Source of the DNA: Methylotenera sp.
Lineage (GTDB): Bacteria > Pseudomonadota > Gammaproteobacteria > Burkholderiales > Methylophilaceae
Direction of reading: 5' to 3'
Length of the DNA stretch: 64,000 nt
Assembly (NCBI GenBank): GCA_014378845.1
Contig: JACMNB010000051.1
Location: 1 to 64,000, forward strand
The notes beneath the pieces are model-generated. The model was not told the origin of the DNA. It made no database searches and saw nothing but the letters and a program-made list of their open reading frames with translations. This document shows, in pieces, positions 35,449-45,900 of this stretch. The position numbers were made by a program, and so were the translations under genes. The first letter of the stretch is position 1. Each line of letters starts with the position of its first letter.

Positions 35449-35561
35449 TGCGTTTGCCTTACTGTGAAATTGAGTTGAATTCTTAAGCCGCGCATTATAC
35501 CTAAAGTCTTAAATTTTAACTAGTTTCAGGTTTTTTAACAGGTTTTCAGCTTTACAAGCTA

Positions 35562-36803
35562 CTAAAGATGATTGCAAAAAATCACCAATTTGGTGGCCAA
35601 ATCGGTTTGATGTGCTAGCTTTTTACTTAGTCGAAGTGTAAAGGCGTTGATTGCAGCAATATTTTCTAAATAAGTTTGCCACGTTCGTGTGGAAAACTGC
35701 TCTGAAACCCAAGAAGAGTTGGCCTCACAGACCACTTTTTTTGGCTCAAAATCGGCATAAAACAAATCTAAAAAAGCATCTAACTTTTTAATATGCGCGC
35801 TTTCATCTTGAAAATAAGGCTGCCAAATGAAGGGCTTGCCCGCCCAAATCGCGCGCACCCAGCTATCTTCGCCACGCACAAAATTAAGGTCACATTCGCT
35901 TAAAAGTGTATCGTAATCGGCTTGGCTTAAAAATGGTAACACTTGCACGGTGAGATTGTGTTGACTGAGCTCCTGGCCAATTTTAAGGCTAGCTCGGCCA
36001 AAAAACGCAGCGACTGTTGGCAAAATACTGCTCGCTGGTATGTAGACAATGATCTGGTGTTGATTGGCTTGCAGCGCGGTTAGTAAACTGTGAATGGGCG
36101 CGTGTGGATAGCAAAATAAGGAAATTTTTAAAGCCTCACACCCGCCAGCGGGATTAGCAATGACTTGGCTGATGTCGCTTGTCGGCCAAGTCAGATGCTT
36201 AGTTGTTTCATGAGAGAGGTTGGATACAGGGGCGACATTTAAATCAACTTGCCATGCCCCTCTCCCACGCTGTCGCGCACCCTCTCCCGCTTGCGGGCGA
36301 GGGTTATCAAGGCTTTGCAATTGCGATTCTATGTGAGCTTCTCTAATCAAGCCACCCGTATTTTCGGTAAACCCTGGAAAGTAAAAGTAACGAACTAAAC
36401 CATTCGCTTGCGGAGAGGGTTTGGCATGAAAATCCTCCACCCAAGGCTCAGCCGATAAATGCTCTACATTAACCCATTTGGATTGTTGTTTCTCCATAGC
36501 AGCCAAATACTCATGCGGCAAACCACAAGCAAACGCTTCAATTACCACCTCGGCGGCTTGTGTAAAATCTGCGTCAGCTTCTGTATGACTATTGGGCCAT
36601 TTTAAAATAGTCACTTCATCGCAAACTTGGCTGTTTTCGGCAACACTTAAACCAGGAATTATCTGTTGCGCTGCTTCTAAATCATCAATCCAAAGCCTGA
36701 TAAGCAAGCCATGTTCGGCCCGCAATCGCTTTGCCAAGCGCCAGCACACACCAATATCGCCAAAGTTATCGACAATTTTGCAGAAAATATCCCATCTTTT
36801 CAT
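35562..36803 (-). CDS. earP: EarP: EF-P arginine rhamnosyltransferase
   Basis: This is a 413-residue GT-B enzyme that transfers rhamnose from dTDP-rhamnose to Arg32 of EF-P. The family N-terminus is WDIFCKIVDNFGDIGVCWRL, with an invariant DNFGDIG. Later motifs are YFYFPGFTENTGGLIRE and CDLNFVRGEDSWVRAIWAGK, followed by PFIWQPYFQ. It is roughly 30 residues longer than typical EarP (about 375-385). The extra part, about residues 166-185 (DNPRPQAGEGARQRGRGAW), is encoded by an in-frame repeat at 36256-36304. It abuts the DUF3147 gene directly and lies upstream of efp. Confidence 0.94.
   Translation of the reverse strand: MKRWDIFCKIVDNFGDIGVCWRLAKRLRAEHGLLIRLWIDDLEAAQQIIPGLSVAENSQVCDEVTILKWPNSHTEADADFTQAAEVVIEAFACGLPHEYLAAMEKQQSKWVNVEHLSAEPWVEDFHAKPSPQANGLVRYFYFPGFTENTGGLIREAHIESQLQSLDNPRPQAGEGARQRGRGAWQVDLNVAPVSNLSHETTKHLTWPTSDISQVIANPAGGCEALKISLFCYPHAPIHSLLTALQANQHQIIVYIPASSILPTVAAFFGRASLKIGQELSQHNLTVQVLPFLSQADYDTLLSECDLNFVRGEDSWVRAIWAGKPFIWQPYFQDESAHIKKLDAFLDLFYADFEPKKVVCEANSSWVSEQFSTRTWQTYLENIAAINAFTLRLSKKLAHQTDLATKLVIFCNHL
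36256..36304. repeat. Palindromic repeat inserted in earP
   Basis: CCCCTCTCCCACGCTGTCGC continues to CACCCTCTCCCGCTTGCGGG, then CGAGGGT. CCCTCTCCCGC/GCGGGCGAGGG forms the hairpin core of a common intergenic repeat. In the earP frame it encodes a Pro/Arg/Gly-rich peptide absent from the family. It has kept the frame open. Confidence 0.75.
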
Positions 36804-37160
36804 TTATAAAAGGTTGATATTAAACTGTTTTAAAACAATGGCATAAACATAGAAAATTGCCAAAGTAAACACAACGCAGCTGGCTAAAGTTGGCCAAAAA
36901 CCAAATTTAGGCAATAAATACGGAAATAACAAAAACATCGGCAAAGTAGGAATCACGTACCAAAATGTGTAATAAGCGTGATTGGCAATTTTTGCAGTTG
37001 GCTGTTTTTCTACATACAGCCAAATAAGCGCCATCACCGTCACTAGCGGCAGTGAGGCGATTAAACCGCCTAGCTTATCGCTGGCTTTTGCGAACTCTGA
37101 AACTAGCACCACGACAGCTGCGGTGACAATGTATTTAACAATCACAAATTTTGTTATCAT
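36804..37160 (-). CDS. DUF3147 family membrane protein
   Basis: This is a 118-residue protein with four hydrophobic helices (about 5-22, 28-50, 63-85, 90-112). The segment KLGGLIASLPLVTVMALIWL is characteristic of DUF3147, a family of unknown function. It lies two bases after the multicopper oxidase stop and directly abuts earP, so it is probably co-transcribed with both. The small gaps say nothing about whether its function concerns copper or EF-P. Confidence 0.8.
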   Translation of the reverse strand: MITKFVIVKYIVTAAVVVLVSEFAKASDKLGGLIASLPLVTVMALIWLYVEKQPTAKIANHAYYTFWYVIPTLPMFLLFPYLLPKFGFWPTLASCVVFTLAIFYVYAIVLKQFNINLL

Positions 37161-37162
37161 TT

Positions 37163-38584
37163 TTAGTGCTCCATGCCTTTATGATCCATTTGCGGCTTTC
37201 TGACGTTTAATTCTATGGCAGGTTTTGCTACAACTGGGCTTGCTTGTTTAGCGACCTCAGGCGCAGCGGCATCATCTGCCAGCTCATACGCCAAGCTGCC
37301 TTTAGGATGTTTGTAATGGCCAGGATCAACATTATTGCTGGCAATATTATCGCGCACTTTTAGCACGGTAAACATGCCGCCCATATCAATATTGCCAAAT
37401 TGGCCTCTGCCACTCATCATCGGCAAGGTATTTTCTGGTAAAGGCATTGGCATCATCTCGGCCATTTCCGTCATATCGGCCATGCCACGCCCACCCATGC
37501 TCATATATTCTGGCACTAGTTTAGAGAACTGTTTTGAAATGTCTTGTTGACTCACGCCAATTAAAGTCGGCACATTGTGACCCATGGCGTTCATGGTGTG
37601 ATGCGATTTATGACAGTGCAGCGACCAGTCGCCTAGCGCATCTGCCACAAATTCAATGGCGCGCATTTGACCCACCGCTATATCGGTGGTCACCTCTGGC
37701 CAGCGAGCGCTTTTTGGTACCCAACCGCCATCGGTGCCTGTTACTTCAAACTCGTGACCATGCAAATGTATTGGGTGATTAGTCATGGTGAGGTTACCAA
37801 CGCGGATGCGCACTTTATCATTCTTTTTAGCCACCAGCGGCGCAATGCCAGGAAACACGCGACTGTTGAAAGTCCATAAGTTAAAATCTAGCATGGTATT
37901 CACTTTGGGTGTATAGCTGCCTGGGTCGATGTCGTAAGAATTAAGCAAAAATATAAAATCACGATCGACTTGATGCAGCTTAGGATTTTTAGGATGGGTA
38001 ATCCAGCTGCCCATCATGCCCATGGCCATTTGCGTCATTTCATCGGCGTGCGGATGATACATAAATGTGCCTGCGCGCTTGGCTTCAAACTCATAAACAT
38101 AGGTTTTACCTGGCTCAATTGGCGCTTGCGTTAAACCGCTAACGCCATCCATACCGTTGGGTAAGCGCTGGCCGTGCCAATGAATGCTAGTGACTTCTGG
38201 CAGGCGATTGGTGACAAATAGTCGCACACGGTCGCCCTCTACCACCTCAATTGTGGGTCCTGGGCTTTGGCCGTTATAACCCCACAAATTGGCCACCATG
38301 CCAGGTGCTAGCTCGCGCTTTACTGGCTCGGCGACTAGGTGAAACTCTTTAACATTATTGTTCATGCGCCACGGCAAGCTCCAGCCGTTTAGCGTGGTTA
38401 CAGGCAAATAAGGCCTACCAGTATTTGGGATCAGCAACGGCTGTGTATCGGCGGTTTCTCCAACCACAATCTCTGGTAGACGCGCCATGGCTACTTTGCT
38501 AACAGTAGATGCAGCAATGCCAGCAGCAGCTAATCTGAAAAAGTCACGTCTTGTGAACTCTTTGGTAAATTTAGAAAAATCCAT
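37163..38584 (-). CDS. Tat-exported multicopper oxidase (copper resistance)
   Basis: This is a 473-residue multicopper oxidase. The twin-arginine signal TRRDFFRLAAAG lies at 11-22. Copper-site motifs are present in order: SIHWHGQ, FMYHPHADEM, NHPIHLHGHEF and WSLHCHKSHHTM (type 1 Cys-His and trinuclear sites). A Met-rich stretch (MSMGGRGMADMTEMAEMMPM, about 375-395) probably binds Cu(I). Such enzymes oxidise Cu(I) to the less toxic Cu(II) in the periplasm, as CueO, CopA or PcoA do. The next gene upstream, a TolC protein, ends one base away. It belongs to the copper island. Confidence 0.92.
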   Translation of the reverse strand: MDFSKFTKEFTRRDFFRLAAAGIAASTVSKVAMARLPEIVVGETADTQPLLIPNTGRPYLPVTTLNGWSLPWRMNNNVKEFHLVAEPVKRELAPGMVANLWGYNGQSPGPTIEVVEGDRVRLFVTNRLPEVTSIHWHGQRLPNGMDGVSGLTQAPIEPGKTYVYEFEAKRAGTFMYHPHADEMTQMAMGMMGSWITHPKNPKLHQVDRDFIFLLNSYDIDPGSYTPKVNTMLDFNLWTFNSRVFPGIAPLVAKKNDKVRIRVGNLTMTNHPIHLHGHEFEVTGTDGGWVPKSARWPEVTTDIAVGQMRAIEFVADALGDWSLHCHKSHHTMNAMGHNVPTLIGVSQQDISKQFSKLVPEYMSMGGRGMADMTEMAEMMPMPLPENTLPMMSGRGQFGNIDMGGMFTVLKVRDNIASNNVDPGHYKHPKGSLAYELADDAAAPEVAKQASPVVAKPAIELNVRKPQMDHKGMEH

Positions 38585-38585
38585 G

Positions 38586-39974
38586 TTAATTTCCTTCCAT
38601 CATATTATCGCCACCAATCAGCGTCATTTGTAGTGTGCTATCGGCCACCCAGAATTCACGTAAAGATTCGATATAGCTTTTCACACTAGTTACTTGTGCG
38701 CGTGCGTCTCCAAACAGTTCAAATGGGCTTATAAGCATGCCGTTATAGCGAAGTTGGTTTTCTTGCAGAATTTTTTTGCGTAAAGGCACAATTTCATCAC
38801 GTATATGCTTTGTCACATCATAATTAGTTCGGTAAGTGTTATAGGCTTCACGGATTTCAGACTGTGCATTGATTGCTAATTGTGCGGCTCGATTCACTGA
38901 TTGCATATAAATGGATTCAGCGCGCGCAACGCGCGCAGTGCCCCAATCAAATATGGGTAATTCAAATGATAGTTCTACCCCTTTTTTATAAGGTTCGCCA
39001 CGACGGCCTTCTAATACTCTTGCTGGGCCTATTTCCAGTACATTAACGAAGCGGGTCGTCTTGGTGAGCCCAAGTTGTTTAGCTAAAGCGTCTGTTTCGA
39101 ATCGTAACGCTTGTAAATCTAAACGTTGTTCAAAAGCTGCTTTCTCAAAAGGTTGTAATTCAGTGATAGATTTTGGCAAATCAGGTAATCGCTCTTCCAA
39201 ATTGAGCTGATCAACTGATACACCTAGTAAGCGTGAAAGGCCTTCATATGCAGAGACTTGCTTATTATTAGCCTTGCCATAATCCAGGGCGGCATCCGCA
39301 TAAAAACTTTGTTCTCTTACTTGCTGTAGCTTGTTGAAGTTGCCTGCCTTGAGCATACGCCTTGCAAACTCAGCACTGGCTTCTGCAGATTCTTTTACTT
39401 GCTCGCTATAGCGTACTTGCTCAGTGGCAGCAACTGCGTTGAAATAAGCTATTCGCGTACAAATGGCCAGTCGTAGCACTTCAAATGCGGTTGTTTTCTT
39501 AATTTGTTCAAATCGCTGGCGTTCTATCTCTTGCATTTTTGGCATGGTTAAAAGCGAGAAAATATTAAAGGTCAGTATTTGTTCGATCTTGTAGTCACCA
39601 TCATTACGTGTATAAAGCATAGAAAACTTGGGGTTAGGCAAACGACCAGCCTGAACAACATCGGCTTCTGAAATACCCAGCTGATAATAGGAAGCTTGTA
39701 AACTTTTGTTGTTGAATAATGCAATTTGTACCGCTTTTTCAACATCCATGCGCTGTGCTAATAATGCTTTTACACGTTCATCTATTTTATTTTGCTCAGC
39801 TTCAGTTTTTGGCCAAACCACTTCTTGCTTAATGTGTTTTTGAGTAGCATCTTGCACAGCCCCAAAACCACCATCTTTAGAAAAAGTAGCACAACCGCCT
39901 AGCGCAAAACTGGTAGTGATAAGAGCGATTAATGTACTAGATTTTATTGCTGCATGTGGGGTATTAGAGTTCAT
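38586..39974 (-). CDS. TolC-family outer-membrane lipoprotein of the copper operon
   Basis: This is a 462-residue protein from the ATG at 39974, chosen because AGGAGA precedes it and because it gives a lipoprotein signal with lipobox LGGC (Cys28). Longer starts run through the upstream gene. The outer-membrane efflux domain repeats are visible (RVKALLAQRMDVEKAVQIAL; FFEKAAFEQRLDLQALRFE-like segment). No RND pump or adaptor is beside it. It lies between the Met-rich protein (11-base overlap) and the multicopper oxidase, as in copper-resistance operons where a CopB-like outer-membrane function is needed. Confidence 0.85.
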   Translation of the reverse strand: MNSNTPHAAIKSSTLIALITTSFALGGCATFSKDGGFGAVQDATQKHIKQEVVWPKTEAEQNKIDERVKALLAQRMDVEKAVQIALFNNKSLQASYYQLGISEADVVQAGRLPNPKFSMLYTRNDGDYKIEQILTFNIFSLLTMPKMQEIERQRFEQIKKTTAFEVLRLAICTRIAYFNAVAATEQVRYSEQVKESAEASAEFARRMLKAGNFNKLQQVREQSFYADAALDYGKANNKQVSAYEGLSRLLGVSVDQLNLEERLPDLPKSITELQPFEKAAFEQRLDLQALRFETDALAKQLGLTKTTRFVNVLEIGPARVLEGRRGEPYKKGVELSFELPIFDWGTARVARAESIYMQSVNRAAQLAINAQSEIREAYNTYRTNYDVTKHIRDEIVPLRKKILQENQLRYNGMLISPFELFGDARAQVTSVKSYIESLREFWVADSTLQMTLIGGDNMMEGN

Positions 39975-41442
39975 GCGATTCTCCTTTTTCATCGGTAGGA
40001 AGTTCTGTGCGTTCATCAGCATTTTCTTCAGCTTTATCTTCTGACATGCCATGCGCATGCTCGGCAGCATTTTTGCCACCATGTTTGTGGTGCTGACCAT
40101 GCTTTGAGATTTCACTTGAAGGTAGGGATAACACGCCTATGCCGTGTCGAAAAACCACTTCTCCTCCTAACCATCCAGTCACTGCGCTTGATTGAGAAAG
40201 CAGGAAAAGTAGAAACAGCATTGGCACCGATATCAATTCATTGACGCGGTATTTCCAGGCGTCCCAGCTAGCGAGCAAGATTAAGCCTAAAGCCGTTGGA
40301 ATGGCCCATGCACGGTGTAATAGCATGGCAGCATGCCCAGCATCATCATGATTAACCGAGTTATAAGCCAACCAGCCAAATAATACTGCCGCAGCAGCCC
40401 CTATTGCAGCGAGCCACAGGGTAAAGTGACCTGCGGCAGCCAGTTGCGCAGAGACGGGGTGACTGCGCCGCGCGTAAGCAGCGATACTCAACAGAAAAGC
40501 TATGATGGTTAAAGCAATGGGGAAATGCACCACCATAGGATGATAATTCGGGAGTATCTGCCATGGTCTGGCTTGTGTTGGAGGTGACGTTGAGGGCATT
40601 GCCATCCCCGCATGTTCAGCCGCTTTTGTAGATGCGTGTTCGTGTGGTTGAGATTCATCTTGCCCGACCTCTTTTTGCAGAGCACCTTCATGGCTTGGTT
40701 GCATGTCATTCGGCTTTGACTCACTCATTTTGGAATGGTCCATCGCATTCGTATCAGACCCACCGTGATCATGTCCAGCCATTTCATCATGATTCATCTG
40801 CGGCATATTTTCTTTTTTCATTGGCTGCATTGCTGATTTGCTATTAGGCAGAGGCTTCATTTGGCTGTGATCCATGCCTTTCATATTGTCTGGAGCCGTT
40901 TTCTTCATGCCTTCCATGCTGCTATGATCCATCCCCGCCATTGCAGGCATTTCCTTGCTGATTGTCGGCTTGTTATCAGCCATAGACTTCATGTTGTCTT
41001 GTTTCATGCCAGCCATTTTAGAATGATCCATGCCTGCCATCGGCGGCATTACAGTGTCTTGCTTCATTTGGCGGTGATCCATGCCTTTCATATTGCCTGG
41101 AGCCGTTTTTCCCATACCTTCCATGCCGCTATGATCCATACCCTCCATTGCAGGCATTTCCTTACTGTCAGAAGGCATATTAGCCATCTGTTCTGGCGTC
41201 ATTTTATGCTGCATACCTTCCATGGAGTGTCCAGCATGGCCGCTGCCGTTTGAAGGCACGTTTATAGATTTCCAATCTGACAAATTGTCTTCAGATAAAG
41301 GCTTGTAATCATCAAAAGATGATTGGTAAGTTTTTGATTCTTGCGTGGTTGTATCCGCAGCCATCACAGGTGCAGTAGCTGTCAATACAAGAGAGCATGT
41401 AAGCAAACATGCGCTGTGTAGCGCTAAGTTGATTAGTTTCAT
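39964..41442 (-). CDS. Met/His-repeat copper-binding protein fused to a DUF2231-like membrane domain
   Basis: This is a 492-residue protein with a signal peptide ending near VMAA. A long hydrophilic region (about 65-285) is extremely rich in Met, His and Asp. It contains GMDHSxMxGM motifs and two ~34-residue near-identical repeats (94-127 and 163-196). The region resembles periplasmic copper-binding segments of PcoB/CopB-type proteins. From about 298 a hydrophobic part begins NYHPMVVHFPIALTIIAFLL, with four helices to about 435, typical of DUF2231. A His-rich tail (HGQHHKHGG) and an acidic end follow. It heads the operon with the TolC protein and the multicopper oxidase. It probably buffers periplasmic Cu(I); this is inference. 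Confidence 0.8.
   Translation of the reverse strand: MKLINLALHSACLLTCSLVLTATAPVMAADTTTQESKTYQSSFDDYKPLSEDNLSDWKSINVPSNGSGHAGHSMEGMQHKMTPEQMANMPSDSKEMPAMEGMDHSGMEGMGKTAPGNMKGMDHRQMKQDTVMPPMAGMDHSKMAGMKQDNMKSMADNKPTISKEMPAMAGMDHSSMEGMKKTAPDNMKGMDHSQMKPLPNSKSAMQPMKKENMPQMNHDEMAGHDHGGSDTNAMDHSKMSESKPNDMQPSHEGALQKEVGQDESQPHEHASTKAAEHAGMAMPSTSPPTQARPWQILPNYHPMVVHFPIALTIIAFLLSIAAYARRSHPVSAQLAAAGHFTLWLAAIGAAAAVLFGWLAYNSVNHDDAGHAAMLLHRAWAIPTALGLILLASWDAWKYRVNELISVPMLFLLFLLSQSSAVTGWLGGEVVFRHGIGVLSLPSSEISKHGQHHKHGGKNAAEHAHGMSEDKAEENADERTELPTDEKGESHEL
40855..41163. repeat. Two ~102-base direct repeats in the Met-rich gene
   Basis: The segments 41062-41163 and 40855-40956 encode nearly the same 34-residue block (KEMPAMxGMDHSxMEGM, then xKTAPxNMKGMDHxQMK). 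They are separated by about 105 bases of related Met-rich sequence. This is an internal duplication that raises the number of Met/His copper sites. Confidence 0.85.
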
Positions 41443-41522
41443 CGAAATCTCATTTCAAAAATAAATATGACGAATCAGCAACAGGCAATGAGCCAATTGC
41501 TGAAGTGAGTCCATCGGTTTAT

Positions 41523-41900
41523 TTAAGAAATGGGAGGTTTTTGGGGCTGTGCACTAATGTGCGAAAGATAGCTAGGCTCAAACAAGCTGAGCGCAATCGC
41601 ATCAAGCTGAGATTGCATCTTGTTTATTTGACTTGGTGGTAAAACGGTAAAGCAAGCCATGCAGTGACCGCATTTAGAGCAGTGATCGTTAGTCGACTGT
41701 TTCTGTCCTGTATCGTGGTTATGGTTGTCATGTTGATTTATGTCATGACCTTCATGAATATGGCTTTCAGCACTTACTGTATGGTGGGCAGACAGTTGGT
41801 CAGCCACCATCATGCCAGTAGCGTAAACAGTATCTGTAAAGAATACTGTTAATAACAGGAAGATAAAAATATGAAATGATCGTGGTTGTTTGAATTGCAT
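41523..41900 (-). CDS. Small exported His/Cys-rich protein, copper-operon leader-like
   Basis: This is a 125-residue protein with an N-terminal signal (about 1-27, ending VYA). A His-rich stretch follows (AHHTVSAESHIHEGHDINQH), then a cysteine cluster CSKCGHCMACF and a short C-terminus with QPQKPPIS. This layout resembles small DUF2946/CopL-like proteins found at the start of copper-resistance operons. Whether the protein binds copper or acts through its own translation is unresolved. It precedes the Met-rich copper protein by 80 bases. A partner of the same design heads the cus operon at 49490. Confidence 0.65.
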   Translation of the reverse strand: MQFKQPRSFHIFIFLLLTVFFTDTVYATGMMVADQLSAHHTVSAESHIHEGHDINQHDNHNHDTGQKQSTNDHCSKCGHCMACFTVLPPSQINKMQSQLDAIALSLFEPSYLSHISAQPQKPPIS

Positions 41901-41930
41901 AACCCTAGTTTATATTAATTTAAGTAAATT

Positions 41931-42398
41931 TCAATTCACATTACTTTTATTCAATAAAGTTTTCATCTGATCAATTTCCTGTTGTTGACTGGAAATAATG
42001 TTGTCACACAACGCTTTAATCTCTGGGTCTTTAATCTTGGTTTCCTGACACATCAAAATTGCTGCAGCGTGATGCGGGATCATCGATTTTAAAAACTGCT
42101 TATCCGAAACAGCACTTTGGTATCGAATCAATAAGAAAAAAACCACTAATGCAATAAAAGACAGGATGATGATGAGTTTGTTCCTGTTTTTATCCATATA
42201 CATGGAGCTCATGACTATCATCTCAATCAATACCATAGGCATGGTCATTAAGGCCGCCATATAGAACTGGTTAATGTTTGGATAAACATTAGCAAACTGG
42301 TTAACCATGGCATACATGAGGATATACATGGAAGCAAAGGACAATAGTGCCATATATAAAAGCTTGAGATAAGCTTGCTTGTGCATCATTTCTTTCAT
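41931..42398 (-). CDS. DUF305 protein with transmembrane N-terminus
   Basis: This is a 155-residue protein with three hydrophobic helices (about 10-30, 40-62, 72-92) followed by a short DUF305 domain, SMIPHHAAAILMCQETKIKD and IISSQQQEIDQM. DUF305 belongs to the ferritin-like superfamily and is common beside copper genes, but its function is unknown. It lies 43 bases downstream of a secreted DUF305 paralogue and inside the copper island, which suggests a role in metal handling at the membrane. Confidence 0.8.
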   Translation of the reverse strand: MKEMMHKQAYLKLLYMALLSFASMYILMYAMVNQFANVYPNINQFYMAALMTMPMVLIEMIVMSSMYMDKNRNKLIIILSFIALVVFFLLIRYQSAVSDKQFLKSMIPHHAAAILMCQETKIKDPEIKALCDNIISSQQQEIDQMKTLLNKSNVN

Positions 42399-42441
42399 GA
42401 TTTAGTGTCCGCCATTTATAGGCAATAGGATTAACTCATGA

Positions 42442-42792
42442 TTACTTTTGTTTTGATAACCATCTCTCAAACTCGGCAATTTCCTTTTTTTGCGCCAAAA
42501 CAATTTTCTTTGCCATCTCTCTCATTTCGGGCGACTTGCCTTGTGCAATCTCTATCTTAGCCATGTCTAGCGCTTGCTGATGGTGCATTTTCATCATCAT
42601 CGCGAAGTCTTTATCAACATCGCCTGTCATTTTCATTGACTCCATTTTTTTCATGCCATCTTGCATAGAGTGCATCATGTTTCTAGAACCTTTCATTTCA
42701 CTTTTCTCATCTGCGTTCGCAATGCCAAGAAAGGAAGTAAATATTGCTGTGGTCAAACAAAGTTTAAAGAAATTGATAAAGCTGGTTTTCAT
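42442..42792 (-). CDS. Secreted DUF305 protein
   Basis: This is a 116-residue exported protein from the ATG at 42792, preceded by GGAGAC; a TTG four codons upstream is less likely. The signal peptide ends near IANA. The mature part is Met-rich (MMHSMQDGMKKMESMKM), then the DUF305 core DKDFAMMMKMHHQQALDMAK and the helical EMREMAKKIVLAQKKEIAEF. The HH pair and Met residues could bind copper, but this is not established. It lies between cusA and the second DUF305 gene. Confidence 0.85.
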   Translation of the reverse strand: MKTSFINFFKLCLTTAIFTSFLGIANADEKSEMKGSRNMMHSMQDGMKKMESMKMTGDVDKDFAMMMKMHHQQALDMAKIEIAQGKSPEMREMAKKIVLAQKKEIAEFERWLSKQK

Positions 42793-42931
42793 AATAGTCT
42801 CCAAATAATTAATTAAATATTAAGCTAATTGAAAACCTAGGTCTGTACGCTATCGAACATTTCCAAAAAACCAGAAGTCGACGATCTAGTGCAGTTAATA
42901 TATGCCTGCCAATATTTACTAAAAGAAAGAC

Positions 42932-45900
42932 TTATGTTTTTGCATAACTCCTCCTCAGTAACATGTATGCAGCTGGTAATACAAACAGTGACAATAGCGG
43001 CGCAGTGAGCATGCCGCCCACCATGGGTGCAGCTATACGGCTCATAGCCTCTGAACCAGTGCCTGTACCGATTAAGATAGGGATTAGCCCCGCCAATATC
43101 ACCGCTACCGTCATGGCTTTTGGCCGCACTCGCAAAGCCGCGCCTTCAATCAATGCTGCATATAAATCTTCTTTATTATTGAGCTTGCCTGCGGCACGAT
43201 AACGCTCAATGGCATCATCTAAATATACCAGCATAATAATGCCGAACTCAGCCGCCAGCCCAGATAAGGCAATCATGCCCACACCGCTGGCAATGGAAAA
43301 ATGATGCCCTAAAAAGTAAAGAAACCACACCGCACCAACCAAGGCAAAAGGCAGGCTACCTAATATAAGCATGGCTGGTGTGATGCGTTTAAAGGCTAAA
43401 AATAGTAAGATGAAAATAATGCCCAGCGTCATTGGCACGACATAACTTAATCGCTTAGACGCACGCTCAAAATATTCAAACTGCCCCGACCATGCAATTG
43501 AATAGCCTGCGGGCAGCTGTAATTCTTTATCCAACATGGTTTTAGCCTCTTTTACAAAGCCGCCTAAATCACGATCTTGAATATCCACATATACCCAAAC
43601 ATTGGGGCGTGCGTTCTCACTTTTTATCATCGGCGGACCATCGGTCACTTTAATCTCTGCAACTTCACCCAGTGGCACGGTTGCGCCTTGCTGAGTAATA
43701 ATAGGTAAGGATTTAAGTTTTTCTACCGAATCACGTAACTCTCTTGGAAAGCGCACATTGATGGGGAAACGAGCCAACCCATCAATTTTCTCACCTATAT
43801 TGTCACCGCCAATTCCAGTGGAAATTAACGATTGCACCTCATCAATATTCAAGCCGTAGCGGGCAATTTTCAGTCGATCTATTTTGACATCGATATAACG
43901 CCCGCCTGTCACACGCTCGGCGATTACTGAGCTAGCACTTGGCAATTTTTTCATCAAGCGCTCCACTTCTTCGCCCAGCTTCTCAAGTGTGGCTAAATCT
44001 GCCCCGCCAATTTTGATACCGACTGGGCTTTTAATACCTGTAGAGAGCATATCAATGCGGTTACGAATCGGTTGCACCCAAACATTGGCCATACCAGGTA
44101 TTTTCAACCTAGCATCCAGCTCTTTGATTAATTTCTCTGGTGTCATACCAGCGCGCCATTCATCACGCGGTTTAAATTGAATGGTGGTTTCCAGCATCTC
44201 TAACGGTGCGGGATCAGTCGCTGTTTCTGCGCGGCCTGTTTTGCCAAAAACTGATTTTACCTCGGGCACGGTTTTAATCAGCCTATCACTTAATTGCAAA
44301 ATTTCTGCTGCTTTAGAAACCGACAACCCGGGTAAAGCCGTTGGCATATAAAGCAAATCACCTTCATCTAAAGGCGGCATAAATTCACTCCCAAGCTTGC
44401 TAAGTGGGTAAAGCGTAATCAACACTAGAATTAAGGCGACACCTAGCGTGAGTTTTGGATAGTGCAACACTTTGCTTAATAACGGTTTGTATATTGCAAT
44501 CAGCCAACGGTTAAGCGGATTGTTGTGCTCAGGACGAATGTGGCCACGAATAAAAATAGTCATCAATACTGGAATCAGGGTAACGGATAAGCCAGCCGCC
44601 GCCGCCATGGCATAGGTCTTAGTAAAAGCTAATGGCGCAAATAGTTTGCCTTCTTGCGCTTCTAATGTGAACACGGGAATAAACGACAGCGTAATAATTA
44701 ACAAAGAGAAAAATAACGCAGGACCAACTTCACTTGCCGCATCAATAATCACTTTAATGCTCTGGCTATTATTCGGGTCACCATGTGCATTTTTATAAGT
44801 TTCTAGCTGTCGGTGCGCATTTTCAATCATCACAATCGCCGCGTCCACCATCGCCCCAATGGCAATGGCAATGCCGCCTAGCGACATAATATTGGCATTG
44901 ACGCCTTGATAATACATGACAATAAAGCTCACCAATACGCCCACAGGCAAAGCCACTATCGCGACTAACGCCGACCTAAAGTGCCATAAGAATACCGCGC
45001 ACACCAGCGCGACCACGATAAATTCTTCTATCAATTTATGCGTTAAATTATCCACTGCACGTTTAATGAATTGTGATCTATCGTAGGTTGTGACTATCTC
45101 TACGCCTTCTGGCAGACTTTTTTTCAGTGTAGCCAGCTTGGCTTTTACCGCGTCAATCGCTTGCAGCGCATTTTGCCCTGCGCGCATCACAATCACACCG
45201 CCTGTCACTTCGCCTTCGCCATTCAGCTCAGCCACACCACGACGCAACTCAGGGCCAATTTGTATGCGCGCAACATCCGACAACAAAATGGGCGTGCCTG
45301 TGGCGCTGACACTTAACGGGATATTGCGAAAGTCATCGAGTGATTCCAAATAACCATGCGCTCGCACCATGTATTCGGCTTCGGCTGTTTCTATCACAGC
45401 GCCGCCAGTTTCTTGGTTAGCAGACTGAATCGCCGACACAACTTTTGATAACGGAATGCGGTAATTGCGCAATTTGTCTGGGTTAACTTGTACTTGATAT
45501 TGGCGCACCATACCGCCCAGCGTGGCGACCTCTGCCACACCAGGAATCGTTTTCAGCTCGAATTTGAGAAACCAATCTTGTAAAGCACGCAATTCACCTA
45601 AATCGTGCTTACCAGTACGATCCACCAGCGCATATTCATATACCCAACCCACACCCGTCGCATCTGGCCCAAGGCTTGGGCTTGCTCCTTTTGGTAGCTT
45701 TGACGAAATTTGACTTAAATATTCCAACACGCGAGAACGTGCCCAATATTGATCTGTGCCATCGTTAAATAAAATATAAACGAAAGAATCACCAAAAAAT
45801 GAATAGCCACGCACGGTTTTAACGCCAGGCACTGACAGCATAGTGGTAGTGAGCGGATAGGTAAGCTGATTTTCGACAATCTGCGGCGCTTGCCCAGGCC

